From contig NZ_JAGGPB010000045.1 in assembly GCF_018614055.1 (NCBI RefSeq), positions 1-64,000 on the forward strand: DNA of 64,000 bases, written 5' to 3'. The position numbers were made by a program, and so were the translations under genes. Shown in pieces: positions 8,961 to 18,361 of this stretch (its first letter is position 1; each line of letters begins with the position of its first letter). The notes below the pieces were generated by a model. It had not been told where the DNA came from. It made no database searches and saw only the letters and a list, made by a program, of their open reading frames with translations. The stretch is from Streptomyces sp. ISL-98. GTDB lineage: Bacteria; Actinomycetota; Actinomycetes; Streptomycetales; Streptomycetaceae.

Positions 8961-10466
8961 GTGGATCTGGCACTGGCGCCGGAGACTCTGGCGCGATGGC
9001 AGTTCGGCATCACCACCGTCTATCACTTCCTCTTCGTCCCCCTGACGATCTCGCTCGCCGCGCTCACCGCGGGCCTGCAGACGGCATGGGTGCGTACCGA
9101 GAACGAGAAGTACCTCAGGGCCACGAAGTTCTGGGGCAAGCTCTTCCTGATCAACATCGCCATGGGTGTCGTCACCGGCATCGTCCAGGAGTTCCAGTTC
9201 GGCATGAACTGGTCCGACTACTCGCGCTTCGTGGGCGACGTCTTCGGTGCGCCGCTGGCCTTCGAGGCCCTGATCGCCTTCTTCTTCGAATCCACCTTCA
9301 TCGGTCTGTGGATCTTCGGCTGGGACAAGCTGCCCAAGAAGATCCACCTGGCCTGCATCTGGATGGTCTCGATCGGCACGGTCCTCTCCGCGTACTTCAT
9401 CCTGGCGGCCAACTCCTGGATGCAGCACCCGGTCGGCTACCGCTTCAACGAGGAGCGGGGCCGGGCCGAGCTCACCGACTTCTGGCGGGTCCTGACCCAG
9501 GACACCGCGCTCACCCAGTTCTTCCACACCATCACGGCCGCGTTCCTCGTCGGCGGCGCCTTCATGGTCGGCATCGCCGCCTTCCACCTGGCGCGCAAGA
9601 AGCACATCCCGGTGATGCGGATGTCGCTGCGGCTCGGCCTGGTCACCGTGGTGGCCGCCGGAATGCTCACCGCCGTCAGTGGTGACCTCCTCGGCAAGGT
9701 CATGTTCAAGCAGCAGCCGATGAAGATGGCCGCTGCCGAGGCGCTGTGGGACGGCGAGGCGCCCGCGCCCTTCTCCGTATTCGCGTACGGAGACGTCGAA
9801 AAGGGCCACAACACGGTCGCTGTCGAGATCCCCGGACTGCTGTCCTTCCTCGCAAACGACGACTTCTCCTCGTACGTCCCCGGCATCAACGACGTCAACA
9901 AGTCCGAGCAGGAGCAGTTCGGGCCCGGCGACTACCGGCCCAACATCCCCGTCGCGTACTGGGGCTTCCGCTGGATGATCGGCTTCGGCATGGCGTCCTT
10001 CGGGCTCGGGCTGCTCGGGCTGTGGCTGACCCGCAAGAAGTTCATGCTGCCGCCGCGACTGCGGACCGGTGAGGACGAGGTACCGAATCTGGTGCTCTTC
10101 AAGAAGCCGCTCAACGCCAGGTTCGCCCAGTGGTACTGGCTCCTCGCCCTGTGGACGATGGGCTTCCCGCTGATCGCCAGCTCCTGGGGCTGGATCTTCA
10201 CCGAGATGGGGCGTCAGCCCTGGGTCGTGTACGGCGTCCTGCGCACCCGCGACGCGGTCTCCCCCGGCGTCTCGCAGGGCGAGGTCATCGCCTCGATGAC
10301 CGTCTTCACCCTCCTCTACGCGGTCCTCGCCGTGATCGAGGTGAGGCTGCTCCTGAAGTACGTCAAGGCCGGACCGCCCGAACTCACGGAGTCCGACCTC
10401 AACCCGCCCACCAAGATCGGCGGCGACGAGAAAGACGCCGACCGGCCGATGGCCTTCTCGTACTGA
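8961..10466 (+). CDS. cydA: cytochrome bd oxidase subunit I
   Basis: A 501-residue multipass quinol oxidase subunit that binds the hemes. The N-terminal YHFLFVPLTI segment carries a conserved heme histidine (H22), and later blocks include FGMNWSDYSRFVGDVFGAPLAFE, which is characteristic of CydA (quoted here in two parts: FGMNWSDYSRF, GAPLAFE). GTG at 8961 follows AGGAGAAAAGGAG. It heads a plus-strand operon cydA-cydB-cydDC under the Rex operator. It reduces oxygen at high affinity when oxygen is scarce. Confidence 0.97.
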   Translation: MDLALAPETLARWQFGITTVYHFLFVPLTISLAALTAGLQTAWVRTENEKYLRATKFWGKLFLINIAMGVVTGIVQEFQFGMNWSDYSRFVGDVFGAPLAFEALIAFFFESTFIGLWIFGWDKLPKKIHLACIWMVSIGTVLSAYFILAANSWMQHPVGYRFNEERGRAELTDFWRVLTQDTALTQFFHTITAAFLVGGAFMVGIAAFHLARKKHIPVMRMSLRLGLVTVVAAGMLTAVSGDLLGKVMFKQQPMKMAAAEALWDGEAPAPFSVFAYGDVEKGHNTVAVEIPGLLSFLANDDFSSYVPGINDVNKSEQEQFGPGDYRPNIPVAYWGFRWMIGFGMASFGLGLLGLWLTRKKFMLPPRLRTGEDEVPNLVLFKKPLNARFAQWYWLLALWTMGFPLIASSWGWIFTEMGRQPWVVYGVLRTRDAVSPGVSQGEVIASMTVFTLLYAVLAVIEVRLLLKYVKAGPPELTESDLNPPTKIGGDEKDADRPMAFSY

Positions 10467-10484
10467 GGAATGAGGAGCTGAGGT

Positions 10485-11486
10485 ATGGAACTCCACGACG
10501 TCTGGTTCGTACTCATCGCCGTTCTCTGGACCGGCTACTTCTTCCTGGAAGGCTTCGACTTCGGGATCGGTGTCCTGACGAAACTGCTCGCCCGTGACCG
10601 CAAGGAGCGGCGGGTCCTCATCAACACCATCGGGCCCGTCTGGGACGGCAACGAGGTGTGGCTGCTGAGCGCCGCCGGCGCGACCTTCGCCGCCTTCCCC
10701 GACTGGTACGCCACCCTCTTCTCCGGGTTCTACCTGCCGCTGCTGCTCATCCTGCTGTGCCTGATCGTGCGCGGCGTCGCGTTCGAGTACCGGGCCAAGC
10801 GGAACGAGGAGCGCTGGCAGACCAACTGGGAGCACGCGATCTTCTGGACCTCGCTGCTGCCGGCCTTCCTGTGGGGCGTCGCCTTCGCCAACATCGTGCG
10901 CGGCGTAAAGATCGACGCGGAGATGGAGTACGTCGGCAATCTCGGGGACCTGCTCAACCCGTACGCGTTGCTGGGCGGGCTTGTCACGCTGACCCTCTTC
11001 ACCTTCCACGGCGCGGTGTTCGCGGGGCTCAAGACGCTCGGCGACATCCGCGGGCGGGCACGCAACCTGGCGCTGAAGCTCGGCGCGGTCACCGCAGTGC
11101 TGGCGCTCGTCTTCCTGCTGTGGACGCAGAAGGACAACGGCGACACCGAGAGCCTCGTCGCGATGATCGTGGCAGTGCTGGCGCTGGTCGCGGCCATCGC
11201 TCTCACGGCGGCGGGGCGTGAAGGGTGGGCCTTCGCGCTCTCGGGGGTGACCATCGTGGCCGCCGTTGCGATGCTCTTCCTGGCACTTTTCCCGAACGTC
11301 ATGCCGTCTTCGCTGAATGACGCGTGGAGCCTTACGGTCACCAACGCCTCTTCCACGCCGTATACCTTGAAGATCATGACCTGGTGCGCGGGGATCGCCA
11401 CGCCGGTGGTGCTCCTGTATCAGGGCTGGACGTACTGGGTGTTCCGTAAGCGGATCGGTACGCAGCACATTGCCGATGCCCACTAG
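10485..11486 (+). CDS. cydB: cytochrome bd oxidase subunit II
   Basis: A 333-residue membrane protein with about nine helices. Family motifs are GYFFLEGFDFGIG near the start, NTIGPVWDGNEVWLL, and FRAKRNEERW-like residues after helix 3 (EYRAKRNEERW). ATG at 10485 follows GAGGAGCTGAGG, 18 bp after cydA, so the two are co-transcribed. It pairs with CydA to form the bd quinol oxidase. Confidence 0.96.
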   Translation: MELHDVWFVLIAVLWTGYFFLEGFDFGIGVLTKLLARDRKERRVLINTIGPVWDGNEVWLLSAAGATFAAFPDWYATLFSGFYLPLLLILLCLIVRGVAFEYRAKRNEERWQTNWEHAIFWTSLLPAFLWGVAFANIVRGVKIDAEMEYVGNLGDLLNPYALLGGLVTLTLFTFHGAVFAGLKTLGDIRGRARNLALKLGAVTAVLALVFLLWTQKDNGDTESLVAMIVAVLALVAAIALTAAGREGWAFALSGVTIVAAVAMLFLALFPNVMPSSLNDAWSLTVTNASSTPYTLKIMTWCAGIATPVVLLYQGWTYWVFRKRIGTQHIADAH

Positions 11487-11492
11487 TGGGGG

Positions 11493-14400
11493 ATGTTTCA
11501 CGTGAAACCGATCGACCCGCGTCTGCTCCGGTACGCCCGGGCCACCCGCCTCTTCCTGGGGGCGGTGGTGGTTCTCGGGCTTGCCGGCGCGGGCCTGGTC
11601 GTCGCCCAGGCGATGCTCATCGCCGAGGTGGTGGTCGGGGCGTTCCAGCGCGGACTGGACGGTACGGAGCTGCGTACGCCGCTGATCCTGCTGGCGGGTG
11701 TCGCCCTGGGGCGGGGCCTGGTGGCCTGGCTGACCGAACTCGCGGCGCACCGAGCGAGCGCGGCGGTCAAGTCGGAGCTGCGGGGACGGCTGCTTGAGCG
11801 GGCCGTCGAGCTGGGGCCCGGGTGGCTGAGCGGACAGAGGGTCGGTTCGCTGGTGGCGCTGGCGACGCGGGGCGTCGACGCGCTGGACGACTACTTCTCC
11901 CGGTACTTGCCGCAGCTCGGGCTCGCGGTGGTCGTGCCCGTCGCGGTGCTCGCGCGGATCGTCACCGAGGACTGGATCTCGGCAGCGGTGATCGTGGTGA
12001 CACTGCCGCTCATCCCGATCTTCATGATCCTCATCGGCTGGGCGACCCAGGCCAGGATGGACCGCCAGTGGCGGCTGCTGTCGCGGCTGTCCGGCCACTT
12101 CCTGGACGTGGTCGCCGGGCTGCCCACGCTCAAGGTCTTCGGCCGGGCGAAGGCGCAGGCCGAGTCGATCCGGTCGATCACGGCCGAGTACCGGCGGGCC
12201 ACCCTGCGGACGCTGCGCATCGCGTTCCTGTCGTCGTTCGCGCTGGAGCTGCTGGCGACGCTGTCGGTGGCGCTGGTGGCGGTCGGTATCGGCATGCGGC
12301 TCGTGCACGGGGACCTGGATCTGTACACGGGTCTGGTGATTCTGGTGCTGGCCCCCGAGGCGTATCTGCCGCTGCGGCAGGTGGGGGCGCAGTTCCACGC
12401 GGCGGCGGAGGGACTGTCCGCCGCGGAGGAGATCTTCGAGGTTCTCGAAACGGAGCCGCGGGCGGACGGCACAGGGAATGCTCCGACCGGTGCGCTGCGG
12501 GTCGAGGGCGTGACGGTCCGGCATTCGGGGCGGACCGAGCCTTCGCTCGACTCGGCCTCGCTGGTCGTCGGGGAAGGTGAGACGGTCGCCGTCGTCGGGC
12601 CGAGCGGGGTCGGCAAGACCACGCTGCTGAACGTGCTGCTGGGGTTCGCGCCGGTGGACGAGGGCCGGGTGCTGGTCGGGGACGGCCTTGGAGCGGTGGA
12701 TCTGGCGACTGTCTCCAAGGAGCGGTGGCGGGAGCGGATTGCGTGGGTGCCGCAGCGGCCGCACCTCTTCGCGGGAACGATCGCCGAGAACGTACGGCTG
12801 GCGCGGCCGGACGCCGACGACGCTGCGGTGGCCGCGGCCTTGCGGGACGCGGGGGCGTACGACTTCGTGGCCGCCCTGCCGCAAGGTGTCGAGACACGGC
12901 TCGGCGAGGACGGCGCGGGGATTTCGGCGGGGCAGCGCCAACGGCTCGCCCTGGCACGGGCGTTCCTCGCCGACCGGCCACTGCTGCTCCTCGACGAACC
13001 GACGGCGAACCTCGACGGCGAGACCGAAGCGGGCATCGTCGATGCGGTACGGAGGCTGGCGGCGGGGCGCACGGTGGTGCTGGTTGTGCACCGGCCGGCG
13101 CTGCTGGCTGTCGCGGACCGGGTGGTGGAGCTTTCCCGCCACTGTGGGGCGGGGAACGAGCGGGCCTCTGGGGCGAGAGGGGTTCCCACCGGCGCAGCTG
13201 CCCAAGGGGGCTTGATTGGTGACTCTGTGCCCGTGGCGCGGCAGGCGTCGTCCACGGCAGGTAAGGCGGGGGATTCGCGTCCCTCCGGGGCGGGGGAACT
13301 TCCCACCGGCCTTGCTGCTGAAGAGGTCTTGGCTGACCCTCTGCCCGTGGCGGGGCAGGGTTCTTCTGCGGTGGGTGTGGCGGGGGATCTTCCCAATCGC
13401 CCGCCGGTTGGAGGGGGGCTGGTTGATAGCACCCTCGCTGGGCGGCCGTCGCTAACGTCGCCTTCGGCGGACGGGGCGGGTCTCTCCCCGTCCATGGCGG
13501 GTGGCTCCACCGTCGGACCGTTCGTCGACGTGGAACGGGAGGGCGCCACTGCGCCCGTTGCGACGCGGGCATCGTCAACTCCGCAGGACCGCACGGGGGT
13601 TCTTCGGCGCGTACGGATGGCTGCCGAGGAGCTGCGGGGGCGGATAGGGCTCGCGCTTCTGCTGGGGAGCCTGGCGCTCGGGTCGGCCGTGGGGCTCATG
13701 GCCGTGTCCGGGTGGCTGATCTCGCGGGCGTCCGAACAGCCGCCCGTGCTCTATCTGATGGTCGCCGTCACCGCGACCCGGGCCTTCGGTATTGGGCGTG
13801 CCGTCTTCCGGTACGCCGAGCGGCTCGTGTCGCACGATGCGGTGCTGCGGATGCTGGCGGAACTGCGGGTCGCGGTGTACCGCAGGCTGGAGCGGATCGC
13901 GCCCGCCGGCCTGCGTGAGACCCGGCGCGGGGACCTGCTGTCCCGGCTCGTTGCCGATGTGGACGCCCTGCAGGACTACTGGCTGCGCTGGTTGCTGCCG
14001 GCCGGGACAGCGCTGGTCGTCGGGGCGGGAGCCGTCGGCTTTACCGCTTGGCTGCTGCCCGAGGCCGGTGCCGTCCTCGCCGTCGGGCTGGTCGTCGCCG
14101 GGGTGGGCGTGCCGTGGGTGAGCGGCGCCTGTGCCCGGCGGGCCGAGCGGCAGCTGTCGCCCGCCCGTGGGGTGCTGGCGACGCGGGTCGCCGATCTGCT
14201 GGGCGGTACGGCTGAGTTGACCGTCGCGGGCGCGCTGAAGCGACGTACACAGGACGTACGGGAGGCGGACGGCGTGCTCACGCGGATCGCCTCTCGGGCC
14301 GCCACCGCCACCGCGCTCGGCGGCGGCCTCTCCGCGCTGGCCTGCGGGCTGACCGTCGTGTTCGCCGCCCTCGCCGGGGTGCAGGCAGTGCAGGACGGGC

Positions 14401-15347
14401 GGCTGTCGGGCGTGACGCTGGCGGTGGTCGTACTCACCCCGCTCGCCGCCTTCGAAGCCGTCATCGGGCTGCCGCTCGCCGTGCAGTACCGGCAGCGGGT
14501 CAAGCGCAGCGCGGAGCGGGTGTACGAGGTGCTGGATGCGCCGGTGCCGGTGCACGAGCCCGAGACGCCTGCCGCAGGGCCCGCATCGCCGTTCCCGTTG
14601 GAGGTACGGGGGCTGGCCGCCCGGTACGCCGGGCAGGAGCGCGACGCGCTGGCGGACTTCGATCTGACGCTGGAGGCGGGTCGGCGTATCGCCGTGGTCG
14701 GGGCCTCCGGGGCCGGGAAGACGACGCTCGCGCAGGTGCTGCTGCGCTTCCTGGATGCGCGGGCCGGGACGTACACGCTCGGCGGTACGGACGTGGCCGA
14801 GCTCGCCGGGGACGACGTGCGGCGGCTCGTCGGCCTGTGCGCGCAGGACGCGCACATCTTCGACAGCTCCGTACGCGAGAATCTCCGGCTGGCCCGGACC
14901 GACGCCACCGAGGAGCAGCTGAGGGACGCACTCGCCGCCGCCCGCTTGCTGACCTGGGTCGACGCGCTTCCCGACGGCCTCGACACGCTCGTCGGTGAAC
15001 ACGGCGCCCGCCTGTCCGGCGGCCAGCGCCAGCGGCTCGCGCTGGCCCGCGCCCTGCTGGCCGACTTCCCGGTGCTCGTACTCGACGAGCCCGCAGAGCA
15101 CCTGGACCTGGCGACGGCGGACGCGCTGACGGCCGACCTGCTGAGGGCGACCGAGGGGCGTACGACGCTGATCATCACGCACCGGCTCCAGGGCCTGGAC
15201 GCCGTGGACGAGGTGATCGTGCTGGACGACGGTCACGCCGTACAGCGGGGCGCTTACGCGGAACTCGTGGCGGAGGAAGGCCCACTTCGGCGGATGCTGG
15301 CGCGCGAGCGGGAGGCCGAGCCGCTCGACACCCGACTTTCCACCTGA
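11493..15347 (+). CDS. cydCD: fused CydDC ABC exporter for cytochrome bd assembly
   Basis: 1284 residues joining two half-transporters. The CydD-like half has six helices, a Walker A GPSGVGKTT (about residue 370), signature ISAGQRQ and Walker B LLLLDEPT. The CydC-like half has Walker A GASGAGKTT (about 1070), signature LSGGQRQ and Walker B VLVLDEP. In E. coli the separate proteins export glutathione/cysteine and are needed for heme insertion into bd oxidase. The halves are joined by a 150-residue low-complexity linker (about 550-700) built of degenerate repeats. It starts 6 bp after cydB. Its first codons MFHVK are written by a parS palindrome. Confidence 0.95.
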   Translation: MFHVKPIDPRLLRYARATRLFLGAVVVLGLAGAGLVVAQAMLIAEVVVGAFQRGLDGTELRTPLILLAGVALGRGLVAWLTELAAHRASAAVKSELRGRLLERAVELGPGWLSGQRVGSLVALATRGVDALDDYFSRYLPQLGLAVVVPVAVLARIVTEDWISAAVIVVTLPLIPIFMILIGWATQARMDRQWRLLSRLSGHFLDVVAGLPTLKVFGRAKAQAESIRSITAEYRRATLRTLRIAFLSSFALELLATLSVALVAVGIGMRLVHGDLDLYTGLVILVLAPEAYLPLRQVGAQFHAAAEGLSAAEEIFEVLETEPRADGTGNAPTGALRVEGVTVRHSGRTEPSLDSASLVVGEGETVAVVGPSGVGKTTLLNVLLGFAPVDEGRVLVGDGLGAVDLATVSKERWRERIAWVPQRPHLFAGTIAENVRLARPDADDAAVAAALRDAGAYDFVAALPQGVETRLGEDGAGISAGQRQRLALARAFLADRPLLLLDEPTANLDGETEAGIVDAVRRLAAGRTVVLVVHRPALLAVADRVVELSRHCGAGNERASGARGVPTGAAAQGGLIGDSVPVARQASSTAGKAGDSRPSGAGELPTGLAAEEVLADPLPVAGQGSSAVGVAGDLPNRPPVGGGLVDSTLAGRPSLTSPSADGAGLSPSMAGGSTVGPFVDVEREGATAPVATRASSTPQDRTGVLRRVRMAAEELRGRIGLALLLGSLALGSAVGLMAVSGWLISRASEQPPVLYLMVAVTATRAFGIGRAVFRYAERLVSHDAVLRMLAELRVAVYRRLERIAPAGLRETRRGDLLSRLVADVDALQDYWLRWLLPAGTALVVGAGAVGFTAWLLPEAGAVLAVGLVVAGVGVPWVSGACARRAERQLSPARGVLATRVADLLGGTAELTVAGALKRRTQDVREADGVLTRIASRAATATALGGGLSALACGLTVVFAALAGVQAVQDGRLSGVTLAVVVLTPLAAFEAVIGLPLAVQYRQRVKRSAERVYEVLDAPVPVHEPETPAAGPASPFPLEVRGLAARYAGQERDALADFDLTLEAGRRIAVVGASGAGKTTLAQVLLRFLDARAGTYTLGGTDVAELAGDDVRRLVGLCAQDAHIFDSSVRENLRLARTDATEEQLRDALAAARLLTWVDALPDGLDTLVGEHGARLSGGQRQRLALARALLADFPVLVLDEPAEHLDLATADALTADLLRATEGRTTLIITHRLQGLDAVDEVIVLDDGHAVQRGAYAELVAEEGPLRRMLAREREAEPLDTRLST
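11495..11508. promoter_or_regulatory. parS centromere site 1
   Basis: GTTTCACGTGAAAC is a perfect 14-bp palindrome identical to the Streptomyces parS consensus, the ParB loading site. It starts two bases into the cydDC coding sequence and encodes part of its N-terminus (FHVK). In S. coelicolor such sites are concentrated around oriC, so the site also marks this region as origin-proximal. Confidence 0.9.
13160..13440 (+). repeat. degenerate tandem repeats in the CydDC linker
   Basis: About three units of 90-110 bases encode variants of (G/E)(V/L)PTG-x-AA...DS/PLPVA-x-Q-x-SS...GD. Units begin near GVPTGAAAQGG, ELPTGLAAEEV and DLPNRPPVGGG. The units are diverged, Gly/Ala/Pro/Ser-rich and lie exactly between the first nucleotide-binding domain and the second membrane domain. 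They probably form a flexible tether. Confidence 0.6.
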
Positions 15348-15371
15348 AATAGGACTAACTAGGCTCAGGGC

Positions 15372-17105
15372 ATGTCAGTGGAGGACGCGCGGGAACCGGG
15401 CGATCGAGATGATCCGAGGGGCCTTCTTGAAGCCGCGACGGAGGCGACCCGCAGCCTGCAGGGGCTCTCCACCGAACTCACCGCGCGCGTGCCCCAGCTG
15501 CTGGAGGCCATGCGATCCGTCGGCACCGGCCTGGAGCTGCACTCCACCCTCGACCGGATCTGCGAGACCGCGGCAGAGCTCGCAGATGCCCGGTACGCGG
15601 CGATCGGCGTCATCGACGAGGAGGGCGACGGGCTCTCCGACTTCGTGACGTACGGAGTCACCGAGGAGCGGGCGGCACTGATCGGGCGGCTGCCCGACGG
15701 ACGCAAGGGGCTGCTCGGAGCGCTGATCCAGCACCCCGAATCCGTGCTGCTCGACGACCTGACGGCCGATCCGCGCTTTGCCGGATTTCCCGCGCACCAT
15801 CCCCCGATGCGGTCCTTTCTGGGGGTCCCTGTCTGCGTACAGGGTGAGATCTTCGGCAATCTCTATCTGGCGGAGAAGAGCGGCGGGGCGGAGTTCAACG
15901 ACTACGACCTGCACATGGTCCGGGTGCTCGCCACGGAGGCCGGGATCGCCATCGGCAATGCCCGGCTGTACGAGGCGGCGCGGCAGCGTGAGCGCTGGAT
16001 CGACGGGTCTGTCGCCGTCACGACCGCCCTGCTGGCGGGCGGCGACGCCGACGAAGCCCTCACGGTCGTAGCGGAACAGGCACGTCGGCTCGCCGATTCG
16101 GCGGCCGGGATAGTGCTGCTGCCCGCCGAAGAGGGCGGCCTGGAGATCGTCGCCGTCTCCGCCGACGACCCTGCCCAGTCCCTGGGGGTGGTCATCCCGC
16201 CGGAGAGCCCGGTCGTGGGGCGGCTCCTCGACGGCGAGGCGGTCTTCATCGCCGACTCCGCGAGCGACCCGCGCATGAGCACCAGGCTCGCGAAGCAGTA
16301 CGGGCCGAGCATGCTGCTGCCGCTGCACAGCGGCGGGCGGGTGCTGGGCGCACTCGCCACGCCGCGCGCGCGTGGCGCGAAGCTCTTCACGGAGGCGGAG
16401 AGGACTCTGGCCACACAGTTCGCGTCGCAGGCGGCGCTCGCACTGATGATGGCGGAGGCGCAGCGGGACCGGGAGCGGCTCGCGGTGTACGAGGACCGCG
16501 ACCGGATCGCCCGCGACCTGCACGACCTGGTGATCCAGCGGCTGTTCGCCACCGGGATGATGCTGGAGGGCGCGCAGCGCAGGTCGGTGGTGCCCGAGGT
16601 GCGGTCGGGTGTGGGCAAGGCGGTCGACGAACTGGACGTGACGATCCAGGAGATCCGTACGGCCATCTTCGCGCTCCAGCAGGGTCCGGCCGAGGCGCCT
16701 TCGGGGCTGCGTACGCGCGTACTGCGGGAGGTCAACATGGCTGCCGTGCCGCTGGGCTTCAAACCTGCGCACCGCTTCGTCGGCCCGGTCGACGCGCTGG
16801 TCGGCGAGCTCACCGGCAAGAACCTCATCGCGGCGCTGCGCGAGACGCTGTCCAACGCCTTCCGGCACGCACAGGCGTCCCGCATCGAAGTTGTCGTCGA
16901 CGCCACCGCCGAACTCGCTGACGGCCGACGCGGGGTGCGGCTGTCGGTCGCCGACGACGGGGTGGGCATTCCGGAGGGCGGCAGGCGCAGCGGTCTGCGC
17001 AACCTCAAGCGGCGGGCCGAGTCGCTGGGCGGGACCAGCGAGTGCGGGCCGGGGATCGGGCCGGACGGCGGCGGCACGACGGTGGTGTGGGAGGCGCCGC
17101 TCTAG
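15372..17105 (+). CDS. DevS/DosS-like double-GAF sensor histidine kinase
   Basis: 577 residues with two GAF domains (about 55-200 and 215-362), a HisKA_3 dimerisation helix with phospho-acceptor H384 in DRDRIARDLHDLVIQ, and a HATPase_c domain (TLSNAFRHAQAS, DDGVGIPEG, GGTTVVW). The first GAF has the FPAHHPPMRSFLGVPV loop with H142/H143, close to the heme-ligand His (149) of mycobacterial DevS/DosS, so heme-based oxygen or redox sensing is possible. No response regulator is adjacent. It lies just 3' of the cyd operon. No strong ribosome site is seen before ATG 15372. Confidence 0.9.
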   Translation: MSVEDAREPGDRDDPRGLLEAATEATRSLQGLSTELTARVPQLLEAMRSVGTGLELHSTLDRICETAAELADARYAAIGVIDEEGDGLSDFVTYGVTEERAALIGRLPDGRKGLLGALIQHPESVLLDDLTADPRFAGFPAHHPPMRSFLGVPVCVQGEIFGNLYLAEKSGGAEFNDYDLHMVRVLATEAGIAIGNARLYEAARQRERWIDGSVAVTTALLAGGDADEALTVVAEQARRLADSAAGIVLLPAEEGGLEIVAVSADDPAQSLGVVIPPESPVVGRLLDGEAVFIADSASDPRMSTRLAKQYGPSMLLPLHSGGRVLGALATPRARGAKLFTEAERTLATQFASQAALALMMAEAQRDRERLAVYEDRDRIARDLHDLVIQRLFATGMMLEGAQRRSVVPEVRSGVGKAVDELDVTIQEIRTAIFALQQGPAEAPSGLRTRVLREVNMAAVPLGFKPAHRFVGPVDALVGELTGKNLIAALRETLSNAFRHAQASRIEVVVDATAELADGRRGVRLSVADDGVGIPEGGRRSGLRNLKRRAESLGGTSECGPGIGPDGGGTTVVWEAPL

Positions 17106-17206
17106 GTCCGGCGCAGGGTGTGCCGGTACGCCGGATGGCGGGACGACACCCCGGTGGCGCTACCTCGGTACGGGGAATCGTGGTGCGGCCGGGCCACGAT
17201 CCGTCA

Positions 17207-18313
17207 ATGCGCCTCGGACCCATGCGCCGCGGACCAATGCGCTGCGGCCCCTGCCAATGGCCCCTCGTGGCCGTGCTGTGCGCCCTCCTGTGCGTACCTC
17301 TCTGCGTGCTCCTCTGGCTCCCCGCTCCCGCCGTCGCTGTCGTCGCGCGTGACAGCTCCTCCGACGGGCCCGCCATCAGCGCCGAGGTCGCGCGGCTGTA
17401 CGAGGAAGCGGCGCAGACCTCGCAGACGTACGAGCGTGGCAGGCTCGCGGCGAAGACCCAGCGGATGAAGGCCCACCGGCTGGAACAGCTGCTGGAGGCG
17501 GAGCGGCGCGAGGTCGAAGCGCTGCACGCGGACGTGGGGCGAGTCGCCCGGGCCCAGTACCGCACCGGGAGCGGAGGCATCACGTACACCACGCAACTGC
17601 TGCTGGCCGACGATCCGGAGGATCTGATGAACGGTCAACAGCTCGCCTGGCAGGCAGATCTGGCCGTGTCCCGGATGCTGGAGAGGGCCGAGAGGGCCGA
17701 ACGCAGGCTCGCCAGGGACGAGAAGCGGGCGACCGCCGCCTGGCGCGACTTCGACGCCCGTTCTCTGCAGCTGGCGGCGATCAAGCGCGGTATCGCGGTG
17801 AAACTCGAAGAGGCGCGGTGGAAGCTCCAGGGTGCGGCGGACCGCAGCGTCGCTGCGGGGCGCTGCGCGGGCGCCGTACGGCTGGAGCAGCAGGAGGAGC
17901 CGACCACGCGCGCGTGGGTGACGCCCGTCGAGAAATACGAGCTGTCGGCAGGGTTCGGCGGCGAGGGCGCGCGCTGGAAGAGCAGGCACACCGGGCAGGA
18001 CTTCGCCGTGCCCATCGGCACACCGGTACGGGCCATCGGCGCGGGCCGTGTCGTTTCGGTCTCCTGCGGCGGCGCATTCGGCATCGAGGTGGTGGTCGGG
18101 CACCCGGGCGGCTACTACTCGCAGTACGCACACCTGGCCGGCGTCACCGTCGACCAGGGGCAGCTGGTGCGTACCGGACAGTGGGTCGGGCAGGCCGGCA
18201 CCACCGGGAACTCGTCGGGGCCGCACCTCCACTTCGAGGTGCGGCTCACTCGCCACATGGGCTCGGCCGTCGATCCGGCGCGCTGGATGCGCGAGCACGG
18301 GGCGGGGTTTTGA
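17207..18313 (+). CDS. secreted M23 (LytM) peptidase with coiled coil
   Basis: About 368 residues from ATG 17207. A signal peptide or anchor covers roughly residues 17-48 (Leu/Val/Ala-rich, ending AVAVVA). A long charged helical region at about 60-210 resembles the coiled coils of EnvC/NlpD-type factors. A C-terminal M23 domain has the zinc motif HTGQDFAVPIG and GPHLHFEVR. It should cleave or regulate cleavage of peptidoglycan crosslinks outside the membrane. The frame is open further upstream, but the region overlaps the kinase and lacks a leader. Confidence 0.85.
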   Translation: MRLGPMRRGPMRCGPCQWPLVAVLCALLCVPLCVLLWLPAPAVAVVARDSSSDGPAISAEVARLYEEAAQTSQTYERGRLAAKTQRMKAHRLEQLLEAERREVEALHADVGRVARAQYRTGSGGITYTTQLLLADDPEDLMNGQQLAWQADLAVSRMLERAERAERRLARDEKRATAAWRDFDARSLQLAAIKRGIAVKLEEARWKLQGAADRSVAAGRCAGAVRLEQQEEPTTRAWVTPVEKYELSAGFGGEGARWKSRHTGQDFAVPIGTPVRAIGAGRVVSVSCGGAFGIEVVVGHPGGYYSQYAHLAGVTVDQGQLVRTGQWVGQAGTTGNSSGPHLHFEVRLTRHMGSAVDPARWMREHGAGF

Positions 18314-18361
18314 CGGGCGGTTCTGAGGCGTGGGGTCTTGGGGCGGGAGCCCCTTGCGTGA

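Noticed and set aside
8928..13205. Very long open frame on the minus strand opposite the cyd genes
   Set aside because: Arg/His/Glu/Gln-rich translation without domains, in the antisense frame of clear cydA, cydB and cydDC; a typical GC-skew artefact.
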